64,000 nt of DNA, from assembly GCF_900110925.1 (NCBI RefSeq), contig NZ_FOFP01000001.1, positions 1 to 64,000 on the forward strand, read 5' to 3'. Shown here piece by piece: positions 45,700 to 55,822 of the stretch; positions within the stretch are counted from its first letter, which is position 1, and the number at the start of each line of letters is the position of its first letter. The notes beneath the pieces are model-generated. The model searched no databases. It saw nothing but the letters and a program-made list of their open reading frames with translations, and had not been told where the DNA came from. The stretch comes from Pseudomonas cuatrocienegasensis (GTDB lineage: Bacteria; Pseudomonadota; Gammaproteobacteria; Pseudomonadales; Pseudomonadaceae). Both the position numbers and the translations under genes were made by a program.

Positions 45700-45708
45700 G
45701 GGAACGCC

Positions 45709-46311
45709 ATGACGGATGCCGATCTGCTGAAGCGTCTTCTGGCCGGTGAGCAGAAGGCCTACCGTGAGCTGGTTACCACTTACCAGGGCGCCATGCGCGC
45801 GGTGGCGTTCGCCATTGTCGGCAGCCGTAACGCCGACGAAGTGGTGCAGGATGCCTGGCTGGCCGTGGTGCGTAGCCTCGATGGCTTCCAGGGTCGCGCC
45901 AGCCTCAAGACCTGGCTGCTGACCATCACTGCCAATACCGCCAAGACCCGTTTGCGCCACAACCGCCGTGAGGTGTTGATGGATGATCTGCCATCGCCTC
46001 ACGGCAGCATCGACGATGCGCGCTTCGCCGAAGACGGCCACTGGTTGCTAGCCCCCCATGCCTGGCATCAGGACACCCCTGAGGCGCTGCTGACCGAGGC
46101 CGAGCTGCGCGATTGCCTGGAGCGGACGTTGGCCAGCCTGTCCGAGTTGCAAGGCAGCGTCTTGCAGCTACGTGAGCAACAGGGGCTGGAGCTTCAAGAC
46201 ATCTGTAATCTTTTGGACATCTCGCTCTCCAATGTCCGCGTGCTGCTGCATCGTGCACGTTTGAAGGTATTCGCCACGCTGGAGCACTTCGAGGAGACCG
46301 GCCAATGTTGA
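45709..46311 (+). CDS. ECF-subfamily RNA polymerase sigma factor
   Basis: This 200-residue protein has sigma region 2 (YRELVTTYQGAMRAVAFAIVGSRNADEVVQDAWLAVVRSLDGFQ, with GRASLKTWLLTITANTAKTRLR) and region 4 (LSELQGSVLQLREQQGLELQDICNLLDISLSNVRVLLHRARLKVF). Regions 1.1 and 3 are absent, as usual for ECF factors. Its end overlaps a small Cys/His-rich protein gene by seven bases, the classical sigma/anti-sigma layout. The KAS III-ECF order recalls PA3286-PA3285. The regulon is unknown. Confidence 0.92.
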   Translation: MTDADLLKRLLAGEQKAYRELVTTYQGAMRAVAFAIVGSRNADEVVQDAWLAVVRSLDGFQGRASLKTWLLTITANTAKTRLRHNRREVLMDDLPSPHGSIDDARFAEDGHWLLAPHAWHQDTPEALLTEAELRDCLERTLASLSELQGSVLQLREQQGLELQDICNLLDISLSNVRVLLHRARLKVFATLEHFEETGQC

Positions 46312-46538
46312 CGTGCAAAGAGCTGGTCGCGCATTCCAGTGACTACCTGGATGGACAACTGAACCTGCGCGGCCGTCTGGCGGTGTGCGCGCACCTGGCC
46401 TTGTGCGGGCATTGCCGGCGCTTTATCCGCCAGATGCGCCTGAGTCAGGCGGTGCTGCGGCAGCTGGACAAACCCGTCAGCGCCGAGCTCGATGCGCTCG
46501 CCAGCCGCCTGGCCGAGACCCGCCGCGAGCTGCCCTGA
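46305..46538 (+). CDS. Zinc-finger (ZAS-type) putative anti-sigma factor
   Basis: The 77-residue soluble protein starts MLTCKELVAHSSDYLDGQLN and carries VCAHLALCGHCRRF, the H-x3-C-x2-C element of the zinc-binding anti-sigma (ZAS) domain, with helices on each side. No membrane helix or C-terminal sensor is present, so it would be a one-domain cytoplasmic anti-sigma responding to redox or metal. It overlaps the sigma gene by seven bases and is probably translationally coupled to it. Confidence 0.85.
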   Translation: MLTCKELVAHSSDYLDGQLNLRGRLAVCAHLALCGHCRRFIRQMRLSQAVLRQLDKPVSAELDALASRLAETRRELP

Positions 46539-46588
46539 GTCTTCTTGCAGGCATTGTCCCGCAACCCTTCCAGCGACTCTCCCCCGTA

Positions 46589-47005
46589 ATGTCTGATGCT
46601 GTGTGCTTCAACGCGGCAGAAAATACTCACAGCGGCAACAATATCGAAGGCTTTATCAGCGGCGCCTTTCCGGTGCTGCACCGGCTGATCGAGGCCAGTC
46701 GCTGGCAGCGCCTGGTGCGCAGTTTTATCGCTGAGCACCAGGCGCGCACGCCGTATTTCTTGCAGATCAGCCAGGAGTTTCTCGCCTGGTTGCAGCAGGG
46801 CTATGTCGCCGAGGCCGGCGATCCGCCGTTTGTGCTGGAGCTGGCGCATTACGAGTGGGTCGAGCTGGCGCTGGATGTCAGCGAGGCCGAACCGGCTCTG
46901 CTGGAACTGGCCCAGCAGCATGGCCTGAGGGCCGATACGCAGTACTTCAACAACGCCCAGATCGTGCTGGATGACTGGCAACGTCAGGGCATCTGGTGTC
47001 CTTAA
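46589..47005 (+). pseudogene. DUF2063 (HvfC-like) gene remnant
   Basis: The 138-residue frame contains a clear DUF2063 block: NNIEGFISGAFPVLHRLIEASRWQRLVRSFIAEHQARTPYFLQISQEFLAWLQQG, then PPFVLELAHYEWVELALDV. Intact relatives are about 250 residues, with about 40 more residues before NNIEGF and a second domain after. Here the start is an unrelated string (MSDAVCFNAAENTHSG) and the end (QYFNNAQIVLDDWQRQGIWCP) does not fit the family. I read it as two deletions leaving a joined fragment. In related genomes this protein partners DUF692 (HvfB); no such gene is present. It may still be translated. Confidence 0.6.
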
Positions 47006-47044
47006 ACCTTCGCTGTACCTGAATCACTGCGTCCAAGAATCGAC

Positions 47045-47208
47045 TTGTGGGGGCCGCGCCCCGCGGCGAATGCCATAGGCAACGCCGAAATAACTGAATG
47101 GCTGCAATCGATTCGCCCTGAGGCGGGGCTCTTACGCCTGTAGGGTGGTTTATACCGGCGCTGCGTTATGGCCTGCATAAGGTTGCAACAGCCTATTGGG
47201 ACAGAGCC
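47045..47208. repeat. Dispersed palindromic element, copy 1
   Basis: This 164-base unit runs from TTGTGGGGGCCGCGCCCCGC to GGGACAGAGCC. It has an inner REP pair (CGCGCCCCGCGGCGAAT against ATTCGCCCTGAGGCGGGG). It matches copies at 52735-52897 and 60659-60819 over most of its length. It occupies the gap between the DUF2063 remnant and the DUF2057 gene together with the hairpin at 47242-47301; the rest of that 385-base gap holds nothing recognisable. Confidence 0.85.
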
Positions 47209-47241
47209 TTTTTCAATCGTCTCCAGGACACCTTGGATGTG

Positions 47242-47301
47242 AGGGCCTTTTGATGTTTCGTTGCACGCCGCGTTGCCGCGAACGAAACATCAAAAGACCC
47301 T
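47242..47301. repeat. Long hairpin, copy 2 of a shared-loop family
   Basis: AGGGCCTTTTGATGTTTCGT (47242-47261) pairs with 47282-47301 at 19 of 20 positions across a 20-base loop ending GCGTTGCCGCGA. Loop length, loop 3' end and inner stem GTTTCGT are the same as at 36157-36214, while the outer stem is different yet still complementary. Confidence 0.85.
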
Positions 47302-47390
47302 GCTAAGGCCCCTGCAGTGGGAGGGCGTCGTGATAGATGAGCGCCTTGAGAGTTGGCTCCTGCGCACCGCAGGAGCCCTGTTTTAGGTGC

Positions 47391-48086
47391 TTACTGTTGA
47401 GCCCATTTCAGGAAGGCGCTGCGGCTTTCCGGGGTCAGCAGGTTCCACATTTGTTGCAGAGTGGTCAGGGTTGCATCGTTGTGCGGCAGCGCAGCGGCCT
47501 GAGCCGGTGCGGGAGACAGTACTACTGGTTGGGTCGCTGCGCCGGAAGCTGTGCCCAGTGGTGCGACGGTAGTGGCTTGCGGGGCGACTTCCCTGGACCC
47601 CATCAGGGCGGCGAGTGCCGAGACGTTACGATTGCCGGCCTGTGCTTGCTGACGCTCACCAGTGCGGGTGTTCACGGCCCAGGCAGTGAATTCGTCCTCG
47701 AACTTCTTGGCTTCTGCCAGATTGTTCGGGCGGTCGAACTCCAGGCGCCAAAGATCACCGGCCTTGCCCTCGATATTGAAGATGGCAGTGCGGCCACGCA
47801 CTACTTCATGGCTGATGCCGCCAGCGATGTCGAAACCATTCTTGTAAAAAGCCTGAATCTGGTAGGCGCCTGGTTGTAGTAGCAGTTGCTTGTCGTCCAG
47901 GCTATACGCGGCGTTGGCTGCGGAGTAGGGCTGGCCGTTGATACTGCGAATCTCCAACTCGCCGGGAACCACTACAGTCAGTACCTTGCTCTGCGGCTGC
48001 GGTGCGCCGGAATACAGTTGAACTTGTGGTTGCTGGGCACAGGCGGCCATCAGGCAGGCCATTGTGATAACGAACAAGCGGCGCAT
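47391..48086 (-). CDS. DUF2057 family (YccT-like) lipoprotein
   Basis: With AGGAG before the ATG at 48086 the precursor is 231 residues, with lipobox CLMAAC (Cys about residue 16). The DUF2057 domain (about 35-140) shows KVLTVVVPGELEIRSINGQ, LLLQPGAYQIQAFYKNGFDI and VVRGRTAIFNIEGKAGDLWRLEFDRP. A low-complexity linker rich in Ala, Pro, Thr and Gln follows, then a C-terminal helix LTTLQQMWNLLTPESRSAFLKWAQQ. YccT-like proteins influence curli and envelope stress in enterobacteria; the role here is unknown. Confidence 0.85.
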   Translation of the reverse strand: MRRLFVITMACLMAACAQQPQVQLYSGAPQPQSKVLTVVVPGELEIRSINGQPYSAANAAYSLDDKQLLLQPGAYQIQAFYKNGFDIAGGISHEVVRGRTAIFNIEGKAGDLWRLEFDRPNNLAEAKKFEDEFTAWAVNTRTGERQQAQAGNRNVSALAALMGSREVAPQATTVAPLGTASGAATQPVVLSPAPAQAAALPHNDATLTTLQQMWNLLTPESRSAFLKWAQQ

Positions 48087-48181
48087 GGAAACTCCTAATT
48101 GCGAAGGCCCGCCGGTACTCGGCGGTTTGGTCGATTGCATTTCGAACACAAGAATAAGACTGATAAGTGTCAGTTAAATGA

Positions 48182-48217
48182 CAAACCGGGCTGCCCCTCG
48201 CGGAGCAGCCCGGTTTG
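48182..48217 (-). terminator. Strong hairpin terminator downstream of the porin gene
   Basis: CAAACCGGGCTGC (48182-48194) pairs with GCAGCCCGGTTTG (48205-48217) around a 10-base loop, 23 bases past the porin stop. The T-rich tract is better on the plus strand, so it may act in both directions. Confidence 0.75.
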
Positions 48218-48239
48218 TTTTCATTCCAGTCCCTAGGGA

Positions 48240-49340
48240 TTAGAAGTCGTAGCGCAGACCTACGGTGAGACCGGCCGCTTTTTCACCGGCTGCTCTGTTT
48301 ACGTCGTTTTCGTCGATTGACTGGCCGCTTGGCGTGGCAGTGCGGGACTGCATCCATGGGGAGTAAGCAACGTTTTCGTCGTTGTCTACTACTGCGTAGT
48401 TGGCGTAGACGCGTACAGCTTTGTCCAGTTTGTGCTCGACACCCACTACCCACATGGTGGCGTCAGCATTTCTGGTGTCGCTGTCGTTGGTCATCCAGGT
48501 GGCTTTCAGTGCGGTGTTCTTGGCAATTGCGAACTCGCCACCCAGGCCGAAGACGTTGAAGGTGCCAGCATCACGCTGAGCACTGGTAGTATCGTCAACG
48601 CCGGTGAAATCGGTGGTTTGGTAGAAACCGACCAGTTTGAAGGTTTCGGTTAGCTTGTAGGCGGCAGCGGCGCGAATGGAGTCAGCCTCGCCACGCAGGG
48701 TATCTTCTTCTACCTGCTCGTAGGCCAGGGAGGCTTCCAGAGGACCACCGAGGTAGTTCAGCGACACGCTGAAGGCATCGCTATCTTCGTTGTTGGCAGC
48801 GCTATCGGTGATGTTGAGCGATTGGCCTTGGTACATCGAGTAGGCCGCTTTGACATTGAAGCCATTCAAGTCAGGCGTGGTGTACTGGATGGTGTTGTCA
48901 TAACGCTCGTCAAGGCGGCCGGAAGTGACGCGAGCCAGGTTGTTCATGTCGCCGACCTGGTCACCGAACAGGTTGAACGGGCCACGAGCTACCTTGAACG
49001 GGCTGTCGAAACGACCGGCCTGAACAGCGCCGAAGTTGCCGCTCAGCCCGACAAAGGTGTCACGAGTGGCGAAGCTGGTGCCGCCGCTGGAGGAGCCGGT
49101 GGTGAAATTGATCTGCTGCTCGATCTGGAAGAAAGCTTTCAGGTCCGGGTTGATTTCATGGTCGCCCTTGAAACCCAGGCGGGAGGAGTTGCTCGACAGG
49201 TTGGTTTCGGAGTACTTGGCACCATCATCAAGGTAATCCACCGATACGTGCGCACGGCCATAGACGCTTACGTCTGCCATGGCCACAGCAGGTACCGACA
49301 GAGCAGCACCAACAGCAACCGCAATCAACTTCATCTTCAT
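48240..49340 (-). CDS. General porin (Gram-negative trimeric type)
   Basis: The ATG at 49340 with AAGGAG upstream gives a 366-residue precursor with signal peptide MKMKLIAVAVGAALSVPAVA ending MA before DVSVYGRAHVSVDYLDD. It has the Porin_4 pattern: YSETNLSSNSSRLGFKGDHEINPDLKAFFQIEQQINFTTG, RDTFVGLSGNFGAVQAGRFDSPFK, and a terminal Phe in LTVGLRYDF. It should form a 16-stranded outer membrane trimer. It is monocistronic and ends at a strong hairpin. Substrate specificity is unknown. Confidence 0.92.
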   Translation of the reverse strand: MKMKLIAVAVGAALSVPAVAMADVSVYGRAHVSVDYLDDGAKYSETNLSSNSSRLGFKGDHEINPDLKAFFQIEQQINFTTGSSSGGTSFATRDTFVGLSGNFGAVQAGRFDSPFKVARGPFNLFGDQVGDMNNLARVTSGRLDERYDNTIQYTTPDLNGFNVKAAYSMYQGQSLNITDSAANNEDSDAFSVSLNYLGGPLEASLAYEQVEEDTLRGEADSIRAAAAYKLTETFKLVGFYQTTDFTGVDDTTSAQRDAGTFNVFGLGGEFAIAKNTALKATWMTNDSDTRNADATMWVVGVEHKLDKAVRVYANYAVVDNDENVAYSPWMQSRTATPSGQSIDENDVNRAAGEKAAGLTVGLRYDF

Positions 49341-49708
49341 TGAAAAACTCCTTCGGTTATGAAACGCCGTCATCGCCTTTGGCATGACTTCATCTGTTTG
49401 GACGGAGGCGATTATGGAAGTCCCATATGACAGAAGGCTTGCTCCCGTGTGACATTTTAGAGTCAGGGGAACTTTTTCAGAATCAAGCAGTTGCATTGCA
49501 TATAAGGCCCCGTTAGCGGGGGAGCGATCACCGCGGTAGGGCCGCGCGGGCGAACCTCATATGTTGATTGGCAAACTTAGAGTACGGCTTCGAGTTGTGG
49601 TGGCTCGCGTGCGACGGCATCATGTCTGGCCATTGTCAGGGCCTGTTCCATTTCGTTCGCGCAGCGCTGGAGCAGTCCCTCTCGGGAAATTTTCTTCGGA
49701 GCCCTGCC
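49341..49708. other. Intergenic region upstream of the porin and acyltransferase genes
   Basis: This 368-base gap holds the divergent upstream regions of the porin (minus) and the GNAT/FemAB-like gene (plus). The only structure I see is a short GC hairpin (CCCCG TTAG CGGGG, 49508-49521). No clear -35/-10 pair, operator or small gene is convincing. Confidence 0.6.
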
Positions 49709-50833
49709 ATGACCCTTCTGCTCGCAGATTCTCTGCGCTGCTTGCCGGCTACGAGCTGGGACGCGCTGTCGGCCACTGACCAACCCTTTCTACGTCACGC
49801 TTTTCTCAGTGCCCTGGAAGACAGCGGCAGCATCGGCGCTGGTACGGGCTGGCAGGCGGCCCATCAGGTGCTCTTGGGCGCAGACGGCAAGCCGCTGGCC
49901 GCACTGCCGGCCTATGTCAAACAGCATTCTTACGGCGAGTATGTGTTCGATCACGCCTGGGCCGATGCCTGTCACCGCGCAGGCATTGAGTACTACCCCA
50001 AGTTGCTGGGCGCGATTCCCTTCTCACCGGTCAGCGGGCCGCGCCTGCTGGGGGATCCGTTGGCGGCGGCGCAGTTGCTCGATGAACTGACCGCCAGCCT
50101 GGAGCCGCAGGGGCTGTCGAGTGTGCATGTGAACTTCACTGACCCGGCAGCCGATGCGTTGTTGCAGGGGCGCGAGGGTTGGCTGGAGCGCTACGGTTGC
50201 CAGTTTCACTGGCACAACCGCGGCTACCGGGATTTTCAGGATTTTCTTGAGGCCCTGAGTTCGCGCAAACGCAAACAGATGCGCAAGGAGCGCGAGCAGG
50301 TGGCCGGGCAGGGCATCGAGTTCGAGTGGCGCGAGGGCCATCAACTCACTGAGGCCGAGTGGGATTTTGTCTACCAGTGCTATGCCAACACCTACCAGGT
50401 GCGGCGACAGGCGCCGTACCTGACGCGGGCTTTTTTCAGCCTGCTGGCTGAGCGCATGCCCGAGTCAATCCGCGTGGTGCTGGCGCGCCAGGGCAGTCGG
50501 CCGGTGGCCATGGCGTTCAGCCTGATTGGTGGCGGTAGCCTGTACGGCCGCTATTGGGGCTGTTTGGCCGAGTTCGACCGGCTGCACTTCGAGACCTGTT
50601 TCTATCAGGGCATGGCCTACGCCATCGAGCAGGGTGTGCAGCGTTTCGATGCCGGCGCCCAGGGCGAGCACAAGTTGATCCGCGGTTTCGAGCCGCAGAT
50701 CACTCGCTCCTGGCATTACCTCTGTCATCCCGGCCTGCGCGCCGCCGTGGCCGATTTTCTCGACCAGGAGCGCGCTGGCGTGCTCGCGTATGCCGAAGAG
50801 GCGCGCACCTTACTGCCGTATCGCCAGGCCTAA
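49709..50833 (+). CDS. FemAB/GNAT-like peptidoglycan-biosynthesis-type acyltransferase (COG3146)
   Basis: With the start at 49709 (GGAG upstream) the protein has 374 residues. It matches the COG3146 group of uncharacterised GNAT-fold proteins: FLRHAFLSALEDSGSIGAGTGWQAAHQVLL, YPKLLGAIPFSPVSGPRLL, SSRKRKQMRKEREQV, and PVAMAFSLIGGGSLYGRYWGCLAEFDRLHFETCFYQGMAYAIEQGVQRFDAGAQGEHKLIRGFEP. The family is common in proteobacteria and named after FemAB by fold, with no confirmed substrate. It converges with the ABC exporter gene 19 bases away. Confidence 0.85.
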   Translation: MTLLLADSLRCLPATSWDALSATDQPFLRHAFLSALEDSGSIGAGTGWQAAHQVLLGADGKPLAALPAYVKQHSYGEYVFDHAWADACHRAGIEYYPKLLGAIPFSPVSGPRLLGDPLAAAQLLDELTASLEPQGLSSVHVNFTDPAADALLQGREGWLERYGCQFHWHNRGYRDFQDFLEALSSRKRKQMRKEREQVAGQGIEFEWREGHQLTEAEWDFVYQCYANTYQVRRQAPYLTRAFFSLLAERMPESIRVVLARQGSRPVAMAFSLIGGGSLYGRYWGCLAEFDRLHFETCFYQGMAYAIEQGVQRFDAGAQGEHKLIRGFEPQITRSWHYLCHPGLRAAVADFLDQERAGVLAYAEEARTLLPYRQA

Positions 50834-50851
50834 GTGTGCCCCTAAGTGGGC

Positions 50852-52684
<1,833 letters not shown>

Positions 52685-52696
52685 GGGGTTTCCTTG

Positions 52697-52897
52697 GGCT
52701 ATGTCCCAAACAGTGTTGCACGGCGACGATGCTTTTGTGGGAGCTGCGCCCCGCGGCGAATGCCATGGGCAACGCCGAAATAACTGAATGGCTGCAATCG
52801 ATTCGCCCCGAGGCGGGGCTCCTACGCATGTTCGCTAGTTCACTCTGGTGCTGCGTGATGGCTTGCACGGGATGCAACACGATTTAGGGATATAGCC
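52697..52897. repeat. Dispersed palindromic element, copy 2, with terminal inverted repeats
   Basis: The conserved core is 52735-52897. On this copy the left flank GGCTATGTCCCAAACAGTGT (from 52697) is an imperfect inverted repeat of the right end TGTTGC...GGGATATAGCC (52873-52897), so the complete unit may be about 201 bases. The inner REP pair is GCGCCCCGCGGCGAAT against ATTCGCCCCGAGGCGGGG. It fills the gap between the ABC exporter and cyclophilin genes. Confidence 0.85.
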
Positions 52898-52966
52898 TTT
52901 CCTGGCAACTGTAAGAGTCACCGCGTCTGCCGGTTTTGCAGCAGGCGCGGGTGGCGGTTCGCGCTG

Positions 52967-53521
52967 TTAGAGGCGCTTGGCGTCGATGATCAGCACCGGT
53001 TGCAGTGGCACGTTCTGCTGACCGGCGCGATTGCCGGTGGGCACCTGGGCGATCTTGTCGACCACGTCCATGCCGCGGGTCACCTTGCCGAATACTGCGT
53101 AACCGAAGTCACGCGAGCCGTGGTCGAGGAAGGCATTGTCTTTGTGGTTGATAAAGAACTGGCTGGTGGCCGAGTCACGCACCTGGGTGCGGGCCATGGC
53201 CAGGGTGCCGCGTACGTTATGCAGGCCATTGTCGGCTTCGTTCTTGATCGAGGCTTGGGTCTGCTTTTGCTGCAGGTCGGCATCGAAGCCGCCGCCTTGC
53301 ACCATAAAGCCTGGAATTACCCGGTGGAACTGGGTGCCGGCGTAGAAGCCACTGTCCACATAGGTGAGAAAGTTCTTCACGCTGATCGGCGCCTTGTCGG
53401 CGTTCAGCTCGATTTCGATTTCGCCGAGGCTGGTGGTCAGCAGTACGCGCGGTTGTTCAGCAGCCATCAGGTGACTGGCCAGCAGCAGCGAGCAGGCAGT
53501 GAGCACGAGTTTTTTGAGCAT
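52967..53521 (-). CDS. ppiA: Periplasmic peptidyl-prolyl cis-trans isomerase (cyclophilin)
   Basis: The start at 53521 gives a 184-residue precursor with signal peptide ending MAAEQ (about residue 20). The cyclophilin core is intact: [30 protein letters not shown] with the catalytic Arg, [21 protein letters not shown], and [22 protein letters not shown]. It is the PpiA type, assisting folding of exported proteins. The start codon lies two bases from the stop of an alpha/beta hydrolase gene on the same strand, so they share an operon. Confidence 0.92.
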   Translation of the reverse strand: MLKKLVLTACSLLLASHLMAAEQPRVLLTTSLGEIEIELNADKAPISVKNFLTYVDSGFYAGTQFHRVIPGFMVQGGGFDADLQQKQTQASIKNEADNGLHNVRGTLAMARTQVRDSATSQFFINHKDNAFLDHGSRDFGYAVFGKVTRGMDVVDKIAQVPTGNRAGQQNVPLQPVLIIDAKRL

Positions 53522-53522
53522 G

Positions 53523-54338
53523 TCAGGGCATCCTTGGGGCGGGTTGGGCAGCACTGTCGACCTCTGCGAGAAAGGCCAGCAGGCTGCTGTTGAAGTGTTC
53601 GGGTTGATCCATCGGGGTGGCGTGGCGCGAGTCGTCGATCACCAGTAGGCGTGCGTTCGGCATCTCGGCGACATAGGCCGCCTTCTGCGCCACCGGGGTG
53701 TAGTCATGGTCGGCGCTGATAACCAGAGTAGGACAGGTGATACGGGCCAGGCGTTCCCGCACGCTCCAGCCGATGATGGCGTCGAGGCTGGCGAGGTAGG
53801 CACGCTTGTCGTTCTGCGGCCAGCGGGTTTCGATCTTGCGCCGCAGCTCGGCCTGCTCGGGCTTGGGAAACATCAACCGACCGAGGCCGCGGGCGATGGT
53901 ATCGAGGCTCAGCACGCGGGACAGGGTCCAGCGCCGGGCGATCTCCAGGCAGTCGCGCAGGCTCTTGGGTTTGACCTCCGGGCCGCTGTTGACGATGGTC
54001 AGGCTGCGCAGCAGTTGGGGCTGGTCGACGCCCAGCTGGAAGCCGATCATGCCGCCCATGGACAGACCGACCAGGTGCACGGGCGGCAGCGCCAGGTGCT
54101 CGATCAGGGCCGTCACGTCGCTGGCAAAGCCGGCGATGCTGTAACGCTCGCGGGGTTTGTCGGAGCGCCCATGGCCGCGTATGTCGAGGGCGATGACACG
54201 GTAGTGGCGGGCCAGCGCCGGGATCTGGTACTCCCAATCGCGCACGCTCGAGCCCAGCCCATGCAGCAATAGCAGTGGCGTTCCCTGACCGTAGTCCTCG
54301 TAGTGCAGCTGGCAATCGTCCTGGTCGAAGTAGGGCAT
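53523..54338 (-). CDS. Alpha/beta-fold hydrolase
   Basis: With the ATG at 54338 the protein has 271 residues and no signal peptide. The oxyanion segment is [20 protein letters not shown], the nucleophile elbow GLSMGG, the acid in SADHDYTP and the His in [14 protein letters not shown], so the triad is complete. It resembles the 3-oxoadipate enol-lactonase/haloperoxidase-like group, but context gives no pathway. It lies between a LysR gene (20 bases upstream) and the cyclophilin gene. Confidence 0.88.
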   Translation of the reverse strand: MPYFDQDDCQLHYEDYGQGTPLLLLHGLGSSVRDWEYQIPALARHYRVIALDIRGHGRSDKPRERYSIAGFASDVTALIEHLALPPVHLVGLSMGGMIGFQLGVDQPQLLRSLTIVNSGPEVKPKSLRDCLEIARRWTLSRVLSLDTIARGLGRLMFPKPEQAELRRKIETRWPQNDKRAYLASLDAIIGWSVRERLARITCPTLVISADHDYTPVAQKAAYVAEMPNARLLVIDDSRHATPMDQPEHFNSSLLAFLAEVDSAAQPAPRMP

Positions 54339-54357
54339 GGCGAGCGTCCTTGCAGGT

Positions 54358-55284
54358 TCAGGCGGGCGGTAGCGGCGCGGCGAAGGCCGCGCCCAGTGGG
54401 GCTTCATCGAAACGCTGGATCAGCTCGACGAGAATCTGCGTGGCCGGGCCGAGGGGTTTGTCCTTGTTCGCATAGAGAAAGAACGGCGGGTTGCGGGTAC
54501 CGCCTTTTTCCAGGGGCAGGGGCTTGAGTAAGCCATCCTTGAGCTCGCGCTCGATCAGATGGCGCGGTAGCCAGGCAAACCCCAGGCCGTTGCTGACGAA
54601 AGTGGCGGCGGTGGCCAGGCTGCCGACTGTCCAGCGTTGCTCGGCGCCCAACCAACCCATATCGCGCGGTTGTTGCCGACCGGAGTCGCGAATCACCACC
54701 TGCATCTGGGTTTCCAGGTCCTGAAAGTTCAGGGTGCGTTGCAGGCGATGCAGGCTGTGGTCGGGATGGGCCACGGCGAGGAATTCCACCGGGTTCATCT
54801 CCGAGCCGAGAAAGCCGGGCAGCGAATACCCACTAATGGCCAGGTCGGCGACGCCCTCGCGCAGCACCTCCTCGACGCCGGACAGCACCTCCTCGCGCAA
54901 GCGCACGCGGCAGCCGCGGCTCTGTGGCATAAAGGCGGTCAGGGAGCGCACCAGACGGGCGTTGGGGTAGGCCGCATCCACCACCAGACGCACTTCGGCT
55001 TCCCAGCCTTGCTCCATGTGGTGGGCCAGGTCTTCGAGCTGGCTGGCCTGCTTGACCAGCTGGCGCGAGCGGCGCAGCAGCACGTCGCCAGCCTCGGTAA
55101 GCACAGCCTTGCGTCCGTCGATGCGCAGCAGCGGAACACCGAGTTGCTCCTGCATGCGCGCCACCGTGTAGCTCACCGATGATTGCGAACGATGCAATAC
55201 CTCGGCAGCCTGAGCGAAGCCGCCCTGGTCGACAACGGCCTGCAGGGTGCGCCATTGATCGAGGGTAACGCGTGGCGCCTTCAT
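54358..55284 (-). CDS. LysR-type transcriptional regulator, likely linked to the azoreductase gene
   Basis: This 308-residue regulator has an N-terminal HTH (VVDQGGFAQAAEVLHRSQSSVSYTVARMQEQLGVPLLRIDGRKAVLTEAG) and the effector domain typical of the AzoR-linked branch (VRLVVDAAYPNARLVRSLTAFMP, GYSLPGFLGSEMNPVEFLAVAHPDHSLH). In P. aeruginosa a LysR gene lies beside azoR1. Here a small exported protein gene and then azoR read away from it. It may control both, and the hydrolase-ppiA operon downstream. Confidence 0.88.
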   Translation of the reverse strand: MKAPRVTLDQWRTLQAVVDQGGFAQAAEVLHRSQSSVSYTVARMQEQLGVPLLRIDGRKAVLTEAGDVLLRRSRQLVKQASQLEDLAHHMEQGWEAEVRLVVDAAYPNARLVRSLTAFMPQSRGCRVRLREEVLSGVEEVLREGVADLAISGYSLPGFLGSEMNPVEFLAVAHPDHSLHRLQRTLNFQDLETQMQVVIRDSGRQQPRDMGWLGAEQRWTVGSLATAATFVSNGLGFAWLPRHLIERELKDGLLKPLPLEKGGTRNPPFFLYANKDKPLGPATQILVELIQRFDEAPLGAAFAAPLPPA

Positions 55285-55372
55285 GCTGATGCTCTCCTGT
55301 TGGTATTCGCGCAGGCGGGTGCACAGCTCGGCATTCTCGCCCTAAACTGGCAGCCCCTTTGGAGGCTGCCAT

Positions 55373-55684
55373 ATGAAAAAACTTGCCTGTGCACTGATCG
55401 CCCTGTTGCCCCTGAGCGCATTCGCTTACCCGATTGATGTGGAACGCCAGCTCAACGGCGCCGAGGTTTCGGTCTCCACCCAGGAGGTCGATCACAACAT
55501 CGGTGCCGTGGTGCTCTACAACTACGGCCAGAGTCAGGCGCAATGCTCGGCAGTGTTTCGCAACGGCCCCGAAGCGCCACGCACCCGTAAGGTGACCCTG
55601 GAGCCGGGTGCCAGCAGTAACCTGACGATGAAATTCGCCCGCAGCATCATTCGTCTGCGTGTCGAGCTGACGTGCGGGATCTGA
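55373..55684 (+). CDS. Small exported protein of unknown function
   Basis: GGAGG precedes the ATG at 55373. The 103-residue precursor has a signal peptide MKKLACALIALLPLSAFAYP. The mature part of about 84 residues is beta-rich, with two cysteines (QAQCSAVF and the final ELTCGI) that could form a disulfide. I do not recognise the family; similar small proteins occur in pseudomonads under unreliable names. It is flanked by a divergent LysR gene and the azoreductase, so the regulator may act on it. Confidence 0.8.
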   Translation: MKKLACALIALLPLSAFAYPIDVERQLNGAEVSVSTQEVDHNIGAVVLYNYGQSQAQCSAVFRNGPEAPRTRKVTLEPGASSNLTMKFARSIIRLRVELTCGI

Positions 55685-55822
55685 CCGTCGAGACTAGTGT
55701 GTCGTTTCTAACAAATCAATACAGTCGATAAATAGCAGTGGTTTTTTACGCTTTTTAATCGGCCTGGCCAGACATACGCTGTGCCCATCGTTCTTACACA
55801 CCTTATCGATGGAGTAACGGGC

